A program made the translations under genes and the position numbers. From Faecalicatena sp. Marseille-Q4148 (lineage in GTDB: Bacteria; Bacillota; Clostridia; Lachnospirales; Lachnospiraceae), in the NCBI GenBank assembly GCA_018228665.1, contig CP073692.1, forward strand, positions 3,158,641 through 3,222,640: a DNA stretch of 64,000 bases, given 5' to 3'. A model generated the notes under the pieces. The model did no database searches. It was not told the origin of the DNA and saw only the letters and a list, made by a program, of their open reading frames with translations. Numbering within the stretch: position 1 is the stretch's first letter; each line of letters opens with the position of its first letter. Below are positions 1 to 8,262 of this stretch, in pieces.

Positions 1-273
1 CAAGGATTGAAAGCCCCGATACTTATAGAACCCGGAAGAATTACCATTGTAGAGGGTGCCTATTCCTGTCATCCGTTATTGAGAGCGTTCTATGATCTGA
101 AGATCTTTATGGATGTTGGACCGGAGGAGCAAATGCGGAGAATACGTATTCGAAATGGCGAAGAAGGGGCGGAACACTTTCGGACAAGATGGATTCCTCT
201 GGAGGAGAGATATTTTACAGAACTCCATGTGCGGGAAGCGTGCGATATTTGTGGAGAAGCGGAGCAGATTTAG
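1..273 (+). CDS. Uridine kinase family protein, C-terminal part
   Basis: The frame is open from the first base, so the gene begins outside the window. The visible 90 or so residues look like the C-terminal half of a P-loop uridine/nucleoside kinase: a strand with VEGAY, then YDLKIFMDV, then an arginine-rich lid-like segment (RRIRIRNGEEG) and a WIPLEERYF motif. Such proteins phosphorylate uridine or a related nucleoside in the cytoplasm. The ATP-binding loop is not in view, so substrate and completeness cannot be judged. A hairpin terminator follows about 80 bases downstream, which makes this the last gene of its transcript. Confidence 0.6.
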   Translation, partial: QGLKAPILIEPGRITIVEGAYSCHPLLRAFYDLKIFMDVGPEEQMRRIRIRNGEEGAEHFRTRWIPLEERYFTELHVREACDICGEAEQI

Positions 274-352
274 AAATCATTGAAATAAAATGGTGCAGTT
301 TGGCTAAAGGGACATTTGAAACAAAATTGAATAGAGAAATGGATAAATTATA

Positions 353-386
353 CATGGGGCGATTATACAACATCGCCCCATGATTA
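353..386 (+). terminator. Rho-independent terminator after the uridine-kinase-like gene
   Basis: Perfect 11-bp stem (CATGGGGCGAT at 353-363 with ATCGCCCCATG at 372-382), 8-base loop, followed by an AT-rich tail ATTATTTT. Confidence 0.8.
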
Positions 387-459
387 TTTTAATAAATATG
401 ATTGTAACAAAATAGAAAAAATCGGTACTAACAAATGGAAGGGAGGTCAGAGGTCAAAG

Positions 460-936
460 GTGCAGGCTATTGAAGAAATATATGAGATGTATTCAAGAAA
501 AGTATTTTTGTTTTTGTTGAGCAAGACAAATAATGAAGATCTTGCAGAAGAACTTACACAAGAGACTTTTTTTCAAGCTGTTCAATGTATTGACAGATTT
601 AAGGAAAACAGTTCCATTTTGACTTGGTTATGTGGAATCGCTAAAAATGTTTGGCTGAAATATTTAAGAAAACATCAAGAAACTTTATCCTTGAGGGAGG
701 ACATTCTGGAAATAGAGGATAAAAAGGGAATAAATATTCAATGGGAGCAAAAAGAAATATTACAGTTGATACATGACATGAATGAACCTATGCGTGAAGT
801 GATGTATTTAAGGTTGATCAGCAATTTATCTTTTTATGACATAGGAGAGATAATTGGTAAAACAGAAAATTGGACAAGAGTCACTTTTTTTAGAGGAAAA
901 CAAAAAATTGTAAAGGAGATGTTAAAAGATGAATAA
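460..936 (+). CDS. ECF-type RNA polymerase sigma factor
   Basis: A 158-residue sigma-70 family protein of extracytoplasmic-function size. Region 2 (about residues 5-70) contains the LAEELTQETFFQA and TWLCGIAKNVW segments typical of core binding and -10 recognition. Region 4 (about 105-150) is a helix-turn-helix with SFYDIGEIIGKTENWTR. The start chosen is GTG at 460, with GGGAGG about 13 bases upstream; an ATG nine codons in is an alternative. The stop overlaps the next gene by 8 bases, and that gene encodes a zinc-finger anti-sigma factor, so the pair is a classic sigma/anti-sigma operon. A TGTAAC at 403-408 and CGGTAC at 423-428 could be a self-recognised promoter, but that is inference. Confidence 0.85.
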   Translation: MQAIEEIYEMYSRKVFLFLLSKTNNEDLAEELTQETFFQAVQCIDRFKENSSILTWLCGIAKNVWLKYLRKHQETLSLREDILEIEDKKGINIQWEQKEILQLIHDMNEPMREVMYLRLISNLSFYDIGEIIGKTENWTRVTFFRGKQKIVKEMLKDE

Positions 937-1384
937 AGAAATTCCATGTTATATTATTTCAGATTTATTACCGCTATATCAAGACGATATATTATCAGAA
1001 CAAACGAAAAAAGATATTGATAAACATTTAAGTGAATGTGAAGAATGTAAAAAAAAGATGGTAGCGATGAAAATGCCAATAGATGTTTCAACTACGACTG
1101 CTGAACTAAAAACTGATCCATTAAAAAAAGTGAGGTTTTATCAAAAAATGTTGACTGTTTTGGGAGCGGTTATTGCTTTTATTCTAGGAGCATGTTATCC
1201 GATTGCGAGATTAGGATTTGCCGTCCTTGAGCGTGGAGAGATAGCCATTTATCAAATCGAAAGGTTAAAAAATCTTTGGTATGTATTGGTGGCATGGAGT
1301 TGTGTTACAGGGATTGCAGTGTGTGTGATTTATTTTTTTCTTATATTACTTATCAGGAAAATAATTAGAAAGAATGTATCATAA
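929..1384 (+). CDS. Membrane anti-sigma factor with zf-HC2 zinc finger
   Basis: A 151-residue protein. The N-terminal 50 residues carry the anti-sigma zinc-finger pattern: helix with YIISDLLPLYQDDILS followed by the H-x3-C-x2-C cluster in HLSECEECKK. Two hydrophobic stretches follow (about residues 74-95 and 112-140), so the protein probably holds its partner sigma factor at the membrane until a signal arrives. It overlaps the sigma gene by 8 bases, which implies coupled translation. The signal it senses is not visible from the sequence. Confidence 0.82.
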   Translation: MNKEIPCYIISDLLPLYQDDILSEQTKKDIDKHLSECEECKKKMVAMKMPIDVSTTTAELKTDPLKKVRFYQKMLTVLGAVIAFILGACYPIARLGFAVLERGEIAIYQIERLKNLWYVLVAWSCVTGIAVCVIYFFLILLIRKIIRKNVS

Positions 1385-1515
1385 AATGGTTTAAAAGAAT
1401 TTGCGGACTTTCGGTTCATTGACGTTTAGTGAGATCAGGAAATAAGGCGGAACCGATATGCCGTAGGGCGGTCCTTGACGGAATGAATACAGTCAATAGA
1501 ACCATGACAGAGCAG

Positions 1516-1551
1516 AGGACTTGAAAGGTCAAAAACCTTGCAAGTCCTTTT
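1516..1551 (+). terminator. Hairpin terminator downstream of the sigma/anti-sigma operon
   Basis: Long stem AGGACTTG/CAAGTCCT with an inner AAGGT/ACCTT stem, loop CAAAA, then TTTTG. It lies 130 bases after the anti-sigma stop. Confidence 0.7.
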
Positions 1552-1733
1552 GTCTGTTACTAGGCGTTATGTTTTAAGTAAAGTAAAAGCAATCATCAGC
1601 CGGTGAGTATGCAGATTACATTAACAAAAGAATAGGTAAAGGAAGTTCCTTAATTGAAATAACAGGAAATATATGATAAAATTGAGAAGATTTAATAGTT
1701 CTTTTCTCGATTTTGCTGGGAAAGGAGGCAGTG

Positions 1734-1977
1734 ATGGGTAAATCACTTAACGGGAAAGAATTAATAGTCTAACATGTCAGGTATAGATTTTGCCCCCTTT
1801 ACATTACATACACTTTGGCATACGTTTGCTGCAAGAGCAATCGAATGTGGCATGAACCCCAAAACATTGCAGAAATTTTGTGACATGGCACATTACAAAT
1901 GACAATGGACTTGTATTGCCACGTAACAGAGGACACGCTGTTCTTGGAAATGGAAAAGTTCGAGAAAAGGTGTAGTT
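1734..1977 (+). pseudogene. Decayed tyrosine integrase remnant
   Basis: Two ends of a phage/Tn-type tyrosine recombinase survive. At 1734 the reading frame gives MGKSLNGKEL, like the N-terminus of Clostridiales integrases, and stops after 12 codons. From about 1798 the C-terminal catalytic region is readable: LHTLWHTFAARAIECGMNPK, then a one-base deletion and a premature TGA, then in the next frame MTMDLYCHVTEDTLF and MEKFEK. The expected HxLRHT motif is LWHT here, so the catalytic arginine is lost (CGG to TGG). The whole middle of the gene is deleted. It marks an old element excision or decay scar beside pyrE. Together with the terminator at 1516 it accounts for the gene-poor stretch 1385-2068. 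Confidence 0.8.
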
Positions 1978-2068
1978 GAGTGTGAAATGGTGTAAAAATG
2001 GTGTAGTAGGGGATAAAAATAGAAAATAAGGGCGAGAAAAGCCTGTAAATACGGAGGTTTTAGAAGAA

Positions 2069-2749
2069 ATGGAAACATACAAGAAAGAATTTATTGACTT
2101 TATGGTGGAAAGTGAAGTTTTAAAATTTGGAGAGTTTACATTAAAGAGCGGAAGAAAATCACCATTCTTTATGAATGCAGGAGGTTATGTAACAGGTTCT
2201 CAGCTTAAGAGATTGGGAGAATACTATGCGAAGGCAATCCATAATACATATGGAGATGATTTTGACGTATTATTCGGACCTGCATACAAAGGGATTCCAC
2301 TGGCAGTTGTGACAGCAATTGCTTACAGCGAACTGTACGGAAAAGAAGTGCGCTACTGTTCTGACCGCAAAGAAGAGAAAGATCACGGCGCAGACAAAGG
2401 AAGTTTCCTGGGAAGCAAATTAAAAGACGGAGATCGCGTCATTATGATCGAGGATGTAACGACTTCCGGAAAATCAATGGAAGAGACTGTTCCGAAAGTA
2501 AAAGGAGCAGCAGACGTTGAGATTGTTGGACTTATGGTATCTCTGAACCGTATGGAAGTTGGAAAAGGCGGCGAGAAGTGCGCTTTAGATGAGATCAAAG
2601 ACTTATATGGTTTCCCGACAGCGGCAATTGTGGATATGGCAGAAGTAACAGAGTGTCTTTATAATCAGGAAGTAAATGGAAAAGTTCTTATTGATGATAC
2701 ATTAAAGGCAGCGATTGACGCATACTATGAACAGTATGGAGCAAAATAA
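2069..2749 (+). CDS. pyrE: Orotate phosphoribosyltransferase
   Basis: A 226-residue enzyme that converts orotate and PRPP to OMP in pyrimidine synthesis. The PRPP-binding signature VIMIEDVTTSGKS lies around residues 125-137. The substrate loop region with SDRKEEKDHGADKG precedes it, and the N-terminal KSGRKSPFFMNAG segment matches the class of longer clostridial PyrE proteins. A GGAGG box precedes the ATG. It stands apart from other pyrimidine genes; the stop overlaps a second small reading frame downstream, suggesting co-transcription with the membrane-protein genes that follow. Confidence 0.95.
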   Translation: METYKKEFIDFMVESEVLKFGEFTLKSGRKSPFFMNAGGYVTGSQLKRLGEYYAKAIHNTYGDDFDVLFGPAYKGIPLAVVTAIAYSELYGKEVRYCSDRKEEKDHGADKGSFLGSKLKDGDRVIMIEDVTTSGKSMEETVPKVKGAADVEIVGLMVSLNRMEVGKGGEKCALDEIKDLYGFPTAAIVDMAEVTECLYNQEVNGKVLIDDTLKAAIDAYYEQYGAK

Positions 2750-2763
2750 TGGAGGAGATGCAA

Positions 2764-2913
2764 GTGGAAAGAGCATATAAGACAATGAGTCGTGCAGGAG
2801 CCGGTAATATTGTGATTGGAATTATCATGATTGTGACAGGAATCACGGCAGGAATTATTTCCATTGTAAGCGGAGCGAATCTGTTAAGAAGAAAATCAGA
2901 ACTGACATTTTAA
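2764..2913 (+). CDS. Small membrane protein (49 aa), unknown function
   Basis: A 49-residue reading frame starting at GTG 2764, eight bases after a strong GGAGGAG site. It has a short charged N-terminus (VERAYKTMSRAG), one long hydrophobic segment built of I, G, V, T and M, and a basic end (LLRRKSELTF), so it is predicted to be a single-span membrane peptide. An ATG at 2749 is in frame but overlaps the ribosome site and the pyrE stop. It sits directly between pyrE and a VanZ gene. No known family is recognised. Confidence 0.6.
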   Translation: MERAYKTMSRAGAGNIVIGIIMIVTGITAGIISIVSGANLLRRKSELTF

Positions 2914-2943
2914 AACAGGGATTATAAATAGGGGTTATGAAGA

Positions 2944-3429
2944 TTGAATAGTAGAAATAAGAAACTCCTGCGTGTGATGGGAAAAGTATTATTTATTTGT
3001 TATATTATCTTTTTGATCTATTTTCTTCTGTTTTCAGACTGGTATGGACGTGATGTCAGCGGAACACAGGAGTACAGATGTAATCTGGAATTGTTTAGAG
3101 AGATTAGAAGGTTCTGGAACTATCGGGAACAGCTTGGAATGTTTGCATTTATGACAAATCTGTTTGGTAATGTGCTGATTTTTGTTCCATTTGGATTTTT
3201 TCTTCCGATGGCAAGCCGTTATCGAAGTCTGCTGGGAACACTGTTTTACAGTTTTGGACTAAGCTTTGGAGTAGAGATTTTTCAGTTGATTACGAAGGTT
3301 GGCAGTCTGGATGTAGATGACATGCTGCTGAATACAATCGGAGGTATCGTAGGATACCTCCTCTTTCTAATCTGTAATGGAGTAAGGAGACGATGGATTG
3401 CGAATGAAAACAGAAAGAGAAAAAGATAG
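2944..3429 (+). CDS. VanZ family membrane protein
   Basis: A 161-residue integral membrane protein. The VanZ signature is visible: NLFGNVLIFVPFGFFLP in the middle, then FGLSFGVEIFQL and DVDDMLLNTIGGIVGY near the end. About four membrane segments are predicted. The start is TTG at 2944, because the only nearby ATG is out of frame; the ribosome site is weak. VanZ proteins are linked to teicoplanin tolerance in vancomycin clusters, but here there is no vancomycin operon, so the role is unknown. It overlaps the next gene by about 30 bases. Confidence 0.8.
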   Translation: MNSRNKKLLRVMGKVLFICYIIFLIYFLLFSDWYGRDVSGTQEYRCNLELFREIRRFWNYREQLGMFAFMTNLFGNVLIFVPFGFFLPMASRYRSLLGTLFYSFGLSFGVEIFQLITKVGSLDVDDMLLNTIGGIVGYLLFLICNGVRRRWIANENRKRKR

Positions 3430-3763
3430 AATCAAAGAGCGGAGAAAGAAGGGAGCCCGCAAATACGGACAATCTAAATTAAAAGAGGCGCGAAAAGGAG
3501 TCTGGTCCTGCGGCTTGGCAGTTGTAATTTTTCTTGTGATTGCAGGAATGCTGTTATTGGCATATTTGAGTAGAGGAAAGACGGCTGCCTATATTGGCGG
3601 GCTTGGAATGAGCGCTATGATCTTTTCATGGATTGGATTTTTTATGGCTTTACGAGGGTTTAAAGAGCCGGACAGAAATCATGTAACATGCAGAATCGGA
3701 GTTGTCTGCCATATGATATTTATTGCAGGGCTGACCGGAATATTTTTCAGGGGGTTATTATAA
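3398..3763 (+). CDS. DUF6142-like membrane protein
   Basis: A 121-residue protein with a very basic N-terminal 30 residues (many K, R and E) and three hydrophobic segments. TTG at 3398 has ideal spacing (7 bases) from AAGGAGA at 3384-3390, while the ATG at 3404 is slightly far, so either may be used. It resembles the small DUF6142 membrane family of Lachnospiraceae, which usually stands beside the aminopeptidase gene found next here. The stop codon is directly followed by that gene's ATG. Function unknown. Confidence 0.6.
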   Translation: MRMKTEREKDRIKERRKKGARKYGQSKLKEARKGVWSCGLAVVIFLVIAGMLLLAYLSRGKTAAYIGGLGMSAMIFSWIGFFMALRGFKEPDRNHVTCRIGVVCHMIFIAGLTGIFFRGLL

Positions 3764-5851
3764 ATGCGTGAAAAAGAATGGAAAATAGAAGAAAATCTGG
3801 AAGCAAAAGAGCGCTATGAACTCTCGATCGAGCGGTTAAGGCAGATTGGGAAGGAAGAGACAACGAAAGAGCCGTATCGAACGTATTTTCAAAAAACGGC
3901 TGCATTTCTTCTCATGATTGAAGAGGTAAGAAATCGTCTGTCGCATGGCGAACAACTGACAATAGAGGAACTTCAAAGAGAAAACCAAAGATTGTATGAA
4001 GATATCCTGCCGGAACAGTATAACAGCAGTTATGCAAATCCGGCATATGCTGTGGAGATGCTTGGAGATACATTTGGTCAGTTATTAAGTGCAGTGTACA
4101 CAGAGCTGCGGGCGGAAATTGCGTATGTATTTGAAGATCGCCTGCTGTATCTTACCGTATTAAATGAACTGTTTGTGGAAATTTATAATTGTTTCGAGGA
4201 GACAGAAGAACCGGAGTATGAACAGATCAGAGAGATCTTTTACTGGTTTGCAAGTGATTATTGCGATGTGTTTTCAGCAGATGCGATTACAAGTCGGTTT
4301 GTACCGGAGTATGGCTGTCTGAGAGATGTGGTAACAGACAGTGATCTGACAGATCTTCGTTATTTATATCAGTATGGAGAATATATTACAGATACGGAAC
4401 TGCAGATGGCGGAATTTATGAATCGTCTTCCGGAAGAAACGATTGTTAAAATTGCAGATAACTGTACAAATGGACTGGCAAGAGGATTCCGGGTTGGAGG
4501 AAAGGATATTTCCAAAAAACATGTGGTAGATTTAGAATTCCGGGTAGGGTTTGAGCGGGCAGCTCGCAAAATCATTGAGAATTTTAGAAAGATGGATATT
4601 GAGGTATCAGTTTTTCGTTCCGGCGTAAGCATTTTGGCAGGAAGATCTGCAATGCGGAGCGGTTTTTACGGGGCTGTGCCGAATCCACAGTATGAATTCG
4701 ATCACAGAAATGATATCGGACTGATATTTGATAAGAAGTTTGCTGAGAGAAAACTTGATGTAGAAAAGAATGCTTTTGAGAAGATCCGTGAGACTGCAGG
4801 GCAGTTTGCAGGTCCGGCATTGATTGAACTGTTTGGTCAGGAAGGATTTTCGCCGGAGAAAAATGATGCGGCAGTTAACCTGACAAAGAAGCAGGAAGAA
4901 CTTGTAAATCTGTTCGCAGGGAAACGCAGTCAGATGTTCCAGCAGTATACAAAAGGTGATGAGAGATGTTTTACGATCATTTCTTATCCATGTCCGGAGA
5001 TCGGAGAAAAATTCCCGGAAATTTTTGATGAGGTTGTAAAGATCAATACGCTTGATCCGGAAGTATATGAGAGAATCCAGCAGCATATTATTGATGCCCT
5101 TGATCAGGGAGAGTACGCACAAATCTGTGGAAAAGGAAACAATAAGACGAATTTGAGGGTGAAACTGCACCCGCTTCAGGATCCTCAGAAGGAGACAAAG
5201 TTTGAAAACTGTTCAGCAGATGTAAATATTCCGGCAGGAGAGGTGTTTACATCTCCGGTATTGGAAGGAACCGAGGGAACACTTTTTGTCAGTGAAGTAT
5301 ATCTTCATCAGATGGCATACCGCAATCTGGAAATTCACTTCCAGGATGGCTGTATTACAGACTATACATGCAGCAATTTTGATACAGAAGAAGATAATAA
5401 GCAGTACATATTTGAAAATATTCTTTATCGCCATGAGACGCTTCCGATTGGTGAATTTGCTATCGGAACGAATACGACAGCCTATGCGGCAGCGGAAAAA
5501 TACGGTATTGCCGATAAATATACAATTCTCATTGCAGAGAAAACAGGCCCGCATTTTGCAGTAGGCGATACCTGCTATTCCTGGAGTGAGGACTTAAAAG
5601 TATATAATCCAGACGGAAAAGAAATTATTGCGAAGGATAATTCTATTTCGATCCAGCGAAGAGAAGATGTGTCAAAAGCATATTTCCAGTGCCATACAGA
5701 TATTACGATTCCATATAAGGAATTGGCGGAAATCAGTGCAGTAAAGGCAAATGGAGAGAAGATTATGATTATTCAGGACGGGCGCTTTGTTCTCCCTGGC
5801 ACAGAAGAATTGAATAAACCGCTGAAAGAACTGGAAGAATTATATTTATAA
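3764..5851 (+). CDS. M29-family aminopeptidase (leucyl/thermophilic aminopeptidase type)
   Basis: A 695-residue protein. The C-terminal 370 residues match peptidase family M29, cobalt/zinc aminopeptidases that trim N-terminal residues from peptides in the cytoplasm. Metal-site landmarks visible are the glutamate in PAGEVFTSP, the E/H pair in ENILYRHETLPIGEFAIGTN and the HFAVGDTCYSW segment. The first 300 residues are an additional helical region not part of the short M29 enzymes; this long form is common in Clostridia. ATG directly abuts the previous stop codon, so translation is probably coupled. Confidence 0.85.
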   Translation: MREKEWKIEENLEAKERYELSIERLRQIGKEETTKEPYRTYFQKTAAFLLMIEEVRNRLSHGEQLTIEELQRENQRLYEDILPEQYNSSYANPAYAVEMLGDTFGQLLSAVYTELRAEIAYVFEDRLLYLTVLNELFVEIYNCFEETEEPEYEQIREIFYWFASDYCDVFSADAITSRFVPEYGCLRDVVTDSDLTDLRYLYQYGEYITDTELQMAEFMNRLPEETIVKIADNCTNGLARGFRVGGKDISKKHVVDLEFRVGFERAARKIIENFRKMDIEVSVFRSGVSILAGRSAMRSGFYGAVPNPQYEFDHRNDIGLIFDKKFAERKLDVEKNAFEKIRETAGQFAGPALIELFGQEGFSPEKNDAAVNLTKKQEELVNLFAGKRSQMFQQYTKGDERCFTIISYPCPEIGEKFPEIFDEVVKINTLDPEVYERIQQHIIDALDQGEYAQICGKGNNKTNLRVKLHPLQDPQKETKFENCSADVNIPAGEVFTSPVLEGTEGTLFVSEVYLHQMAYRNLEIHFQDGCITDYTCSNFDTEEDNKQYIFENILYRHETLPIGEFAIGTNTTAYAAAEKYGIADKYTILIAEKTGPHFAVGDTCYSWSEDLKVYNPDGKEIIAKDNSISIQRREDVSKAYFQCHTDITIPYKELAEISAVKANGEKIMIIQDGRFVLPGTEELNKPLKELEELYL

Positions 5852-5937
5852 GTAAAACAAAATAAAATAAAAATATTTATAAGCATATATTATATATGAT
5901 TATTAGAAAAAGCCATAGGTGCAAAGCTTCGGGAGGA

Positions 5938-5967
5938 TTGACAGGCAATTGACGCATTTAGTACAAT
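5938..5967 (+). promoter_or_regulatory. Predicted sigma-A promoter of the pur operon
   Basis: TTGACA at 5938-5943, 18-base spacer, TACAAT at 5962-5967, about 60 bases before purE. The leader was checked for a purine riboswitch and none was convincing. Confidence 0.6.
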
Positions 5968-6027
5968 AGCATTAGATTCAAACACGAAATTCAAATACGA
6001 GATTCAGTGAGAGAAAGGATGGACAAG

Positions 6028-6528
6028 ATGGCAAAAGTAGGAATTGTGATGGGCAGTGATTCTGACCTGAAAGTAATGAGCAAGGCAGCAAAGATGCTGG
6101 AAAAATTCGGAATTGATTATGAGATGACAATCATTTCTGCGCACCGTGAGCCGGATGTGTTTTTTGAGTGGGCAAAGGGAGCAGAGGACAGAGGAATCAA
6201 AGTAATCATTGCAGGAGCCGGAATGGCAGCGCATCTTCCGGGAATGTGTGCAGCGCTTTTCCCGATGCCGGTTGTCGGAGTACCTCTTTCTGGAAGCAAA
6301 TTAGACGGTATGGATGCGGTGTTCTCTATTATGCAGATGCCGCCTGGAGTACCGGTTGCGACAGTTGCAATTGACGGCGGAATGAATGCAGCACTTATTG
6401 CAGCAAAGATTCTTGCAGTATCTGATGCAGAACTGTTAGAGAAGCTGAAAGCATATACGGTAGAAATGAAAGAAGCAGTGCAGGCAAAAGCCGCACGTCT
6501 TGATGAAGTAGGTTACGAGGCTTATTAG
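6028..6528 (+). CDS. purE: N5-carboxyaminoimidazole ribonucleotide mutase
   Basis: A 166-residue class I PurE that moves the carboxyl group of N5-CAIR to give CAIR in purine synthesis. The start is ATG 6028 ([14 protein letters not shown]), 9 bases after AGG at 6016-6018; upstream GTG and ATG codons are too close to that site. Family motifs visible are [24 protein letters not shown] and the [13 protein letters not shown] segment. It is the first gene of a purE-purM-purN-purD operon; no purK is seen in the window. Confidence 0.95.
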   Translation: MAKVGIVMGSDSDLKVMSKAAKMLEKFGIDYEMTIISAHREPDVFFEWAKGAEDRGIKVIIAGAGMAAHLPGMCAALFPMPVVGVPLSGSKLDGMDAVFSIMQMPPGVPVATVAIDGGMNAALIAAKILAVSDAELLEKLKAYTVEMKEAVQAKAARLDEVGYEAY

Positions 6529-6541
6529 GAGGAGAAAAGGC

Positions 6542-7573
6542 ATGGGTATGGATTATAAACAGTCAGGCGTAGATATTGAAGCAGGATATAAATCTGTTGA
6601 ACTGATGAAGGAGCATGTAAAGAAAACAATGCGTCCGGAGGTACTTGGTGGACTGGGAGGATTTTCCGGTGCATTTTCTCTGGCAAAGATTAAAGAAATG
6701 GAAGAGCCTGTACTTCTTTCCGGAACAGACGGATGTGGTACAAAAGTAAAACTTGCTATGATTATGGATAAGCACGATACAATTGGAATCGATGCAGTTG
6801 CAATGTGCGTTAATGATATCGCATGTGCAGGAGGAGAGCCGTTATTCTTCCTTGATTATATTGCATGTGGAAAGAACTATCCGGAAAAGATCGCAGCAAT
6901 CGTAAGCGGTGTGGCAGAAGGATGTCTTCAGTCAGAAGCAGCGCTGATCGGCGGTGAGACAGCAGAGCATCCGGGACTGATGCCGGAAGACGATTATGAC
7001 CTTGCCGGTTTTGCAGTTGGCGTGTGTGATAAAAAAGATATGATCACAGGCGAGCATCTGAAAGCAGGAGATGTTCTGATCGGTATGGCATCTTCCGGCG
7101 TACATAGCAACGGATTTTCTCTTGTAAGAAAAGTATTTGAGATGACAAAAGAATCTCTTGATACACCATATGATTGTCTTGGATGTACACTTGGAGAGGC
7201 GCTTCTTGCTCCGACGAGAATTTATGTAAAAGCATTAAAGAGCATTAAAGAAGCCGGTGTGACAGTGAAGGCCTGCAGCCATATTACAGGGGGCGGTTTC
7301 TATGAAAATATTCCGAGAATGTTGATTGAGGGAACACATGCAGTCATTGAGAAGAACAGCTATCCGGTACCGCCAATCTTTGGACTTCTTGCTGAGAAAG
7401 GCGAGATTGCAGAACAGATGATGTACAATACATTTAACATGGGACTTGGAATGGTACTTGCTGTAGATGCTGCCGACGTGGACAAGACAATGGAAGCAAT
7501 TAAGGCAGCCGGAGACGCTCCATATGTGGTAGGACGTATTGAAGCAGGAGAAAAAGGAGTTACTTTATGTTAA
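6542..7573 (+). CDS. purM: Phosphoribosylformylglycinamidine cyclo-ligase (AIR synthetase)
   Basis: A 343-residue enzyme that closes the imidazole ring of AIR with ATP. Visible motifs are [13 protein letters not shown], the [19 protein letters not shown] segment, and GGETAEHPG, all typical of the PurM/PurL fold. A strong TAGGAGG site lies between the purE stop and the ATG. It overlaps purN by 7 bases, consistent with one operon. Confidence 0.96.
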   Translation: MGMDYKQSGVDIEAGYKSVELMKEHVKKTMRPEVLGGLGGFSGAFSLAKIKEMEEPVLLSGTDGCGTKVKLAMIMDKHDTIGIDAVAMCVNDIACAGGEPLFFLDYIACGKNYPEKIAAIVSGVAEGCLQSEAALIGGETAEHPGLMPEDDYDLAGFAVGVCDKKDMITGEHLKAGDVLIGMASSGVHSNGFSLVRKVFEMTKESLDTPYDCLGCTLGEALLAPTRIYVKALKSIKEAGVTVKACSHITGGGFYENIPRMLIEGTHAVIEKNSYPVPPIFGLLAEKGEIAEQMMYNTFNMGLGMVLAVDAADVDKTMEAIKAAGDAPYVVGRIEAGEKGVTLC

Positions 7574-8190
7574 GAACACTTGTGCTTGTATCAGGAGGCG
7601 GAACGAATCTTCAGGCAATTCTGGATGCGGTAGATCAGCAGGTGATTACGAATACAGAAATCGTGGGTGTAATCAGCAATAATAAAAATGCATATGCCTT
7701 GACACGCGCAGAACAAAAGGGGATTTACAATGAATGTATCTCTCCGAAAAGTTATGAGACAAGAGATGCCTTTAACGAAGCATTTCTTCAGAAAATAGAT
7801 GAACTTCATCCGGATCTGATCGTGCTGGCAGGCTTTCTTGTTGTAATCCCGGAGCGGATGATCCAAAAATACAGAAACCGTATTATCAATATTCATCCAT
7901 CATTGATTCCGTCATTTTGTGGAACCGGTTTTTACGGATTGAAAGTACATGAAGGCGCATTGGCGCGTGGCGTGAAAGTGACGGGAGCTACCGTTCACTT
8001 TGTAGATGAAGGAACAGATACGGGCCCGATCATTCTTCAGAAGCCGGTTATGGTGGCAGAAGATGATACGCCGGAGACATTGCAGAGACGAGTGATGGAA
8101 GAAGCAGAATGGAAGATCCTTCCGGAAGCGATTAACCTGATTGCCAATGGGAGAATCACGATTGAAGATCATAAAGTAAAGATTTCATAA
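7567..8190 (+). CDS. purN: Phosphoribosylglycinamide formyltransferase
   Basis: A 207-residue folate-dependent GAR transformylase. N-terminal [12 protein letters not shown] is the phosphate-binding loop. The catalytic region shows [11 protein letters not shown] (Asn and His of the active site) and, later, [13 protein letters not shown] with the conserved aspartate. It overlaps purM by 7 bases. Third gene of the operon. Confidence 0.95.
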   Translation: MLRTLVLVSGGGTNLQAILDAVDQQVITNTEIVGVISNNKNAYALTRAEQKGIYNECISPKSYETRDAFNEAFLQKIDELHPDLIVLAGFLVVIPERMIQKYRNRIINIHPSLIPSFCGTGFYGLKVHEGALARGVKVTGATVHFVDEGTDTGPIILQKPVMVAEDDTPETLQRRVMEEAEWKILPEAINLIANGRITIEDHKVKIS

Positions 8191-8262
8191 ATAAAGCGGG
8201 GAGGCGCACGCCGATGAGAGGACGTGAGTCTTCCCTGTTGTGCTTATAAGGAGGAAATAAAC

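Noticed and set aside
2944..3429. Teicoplanin resistance by VanZ
   Set aside because: Stand-alone VanZ proteins are widespread and no van genes are present.
4607..5170. 187-codon minus-strand frame within the aminopeptidase gene
   Set aside because: Shadow of a coding region with strong motif support on the other strand.
5852..6027. Purine riboswitch in the purE leader
   Set aside because: The leader contains a promoter but no three-way junction and none of the conserved J2/3 or loop sequences seen clearly at 48485.
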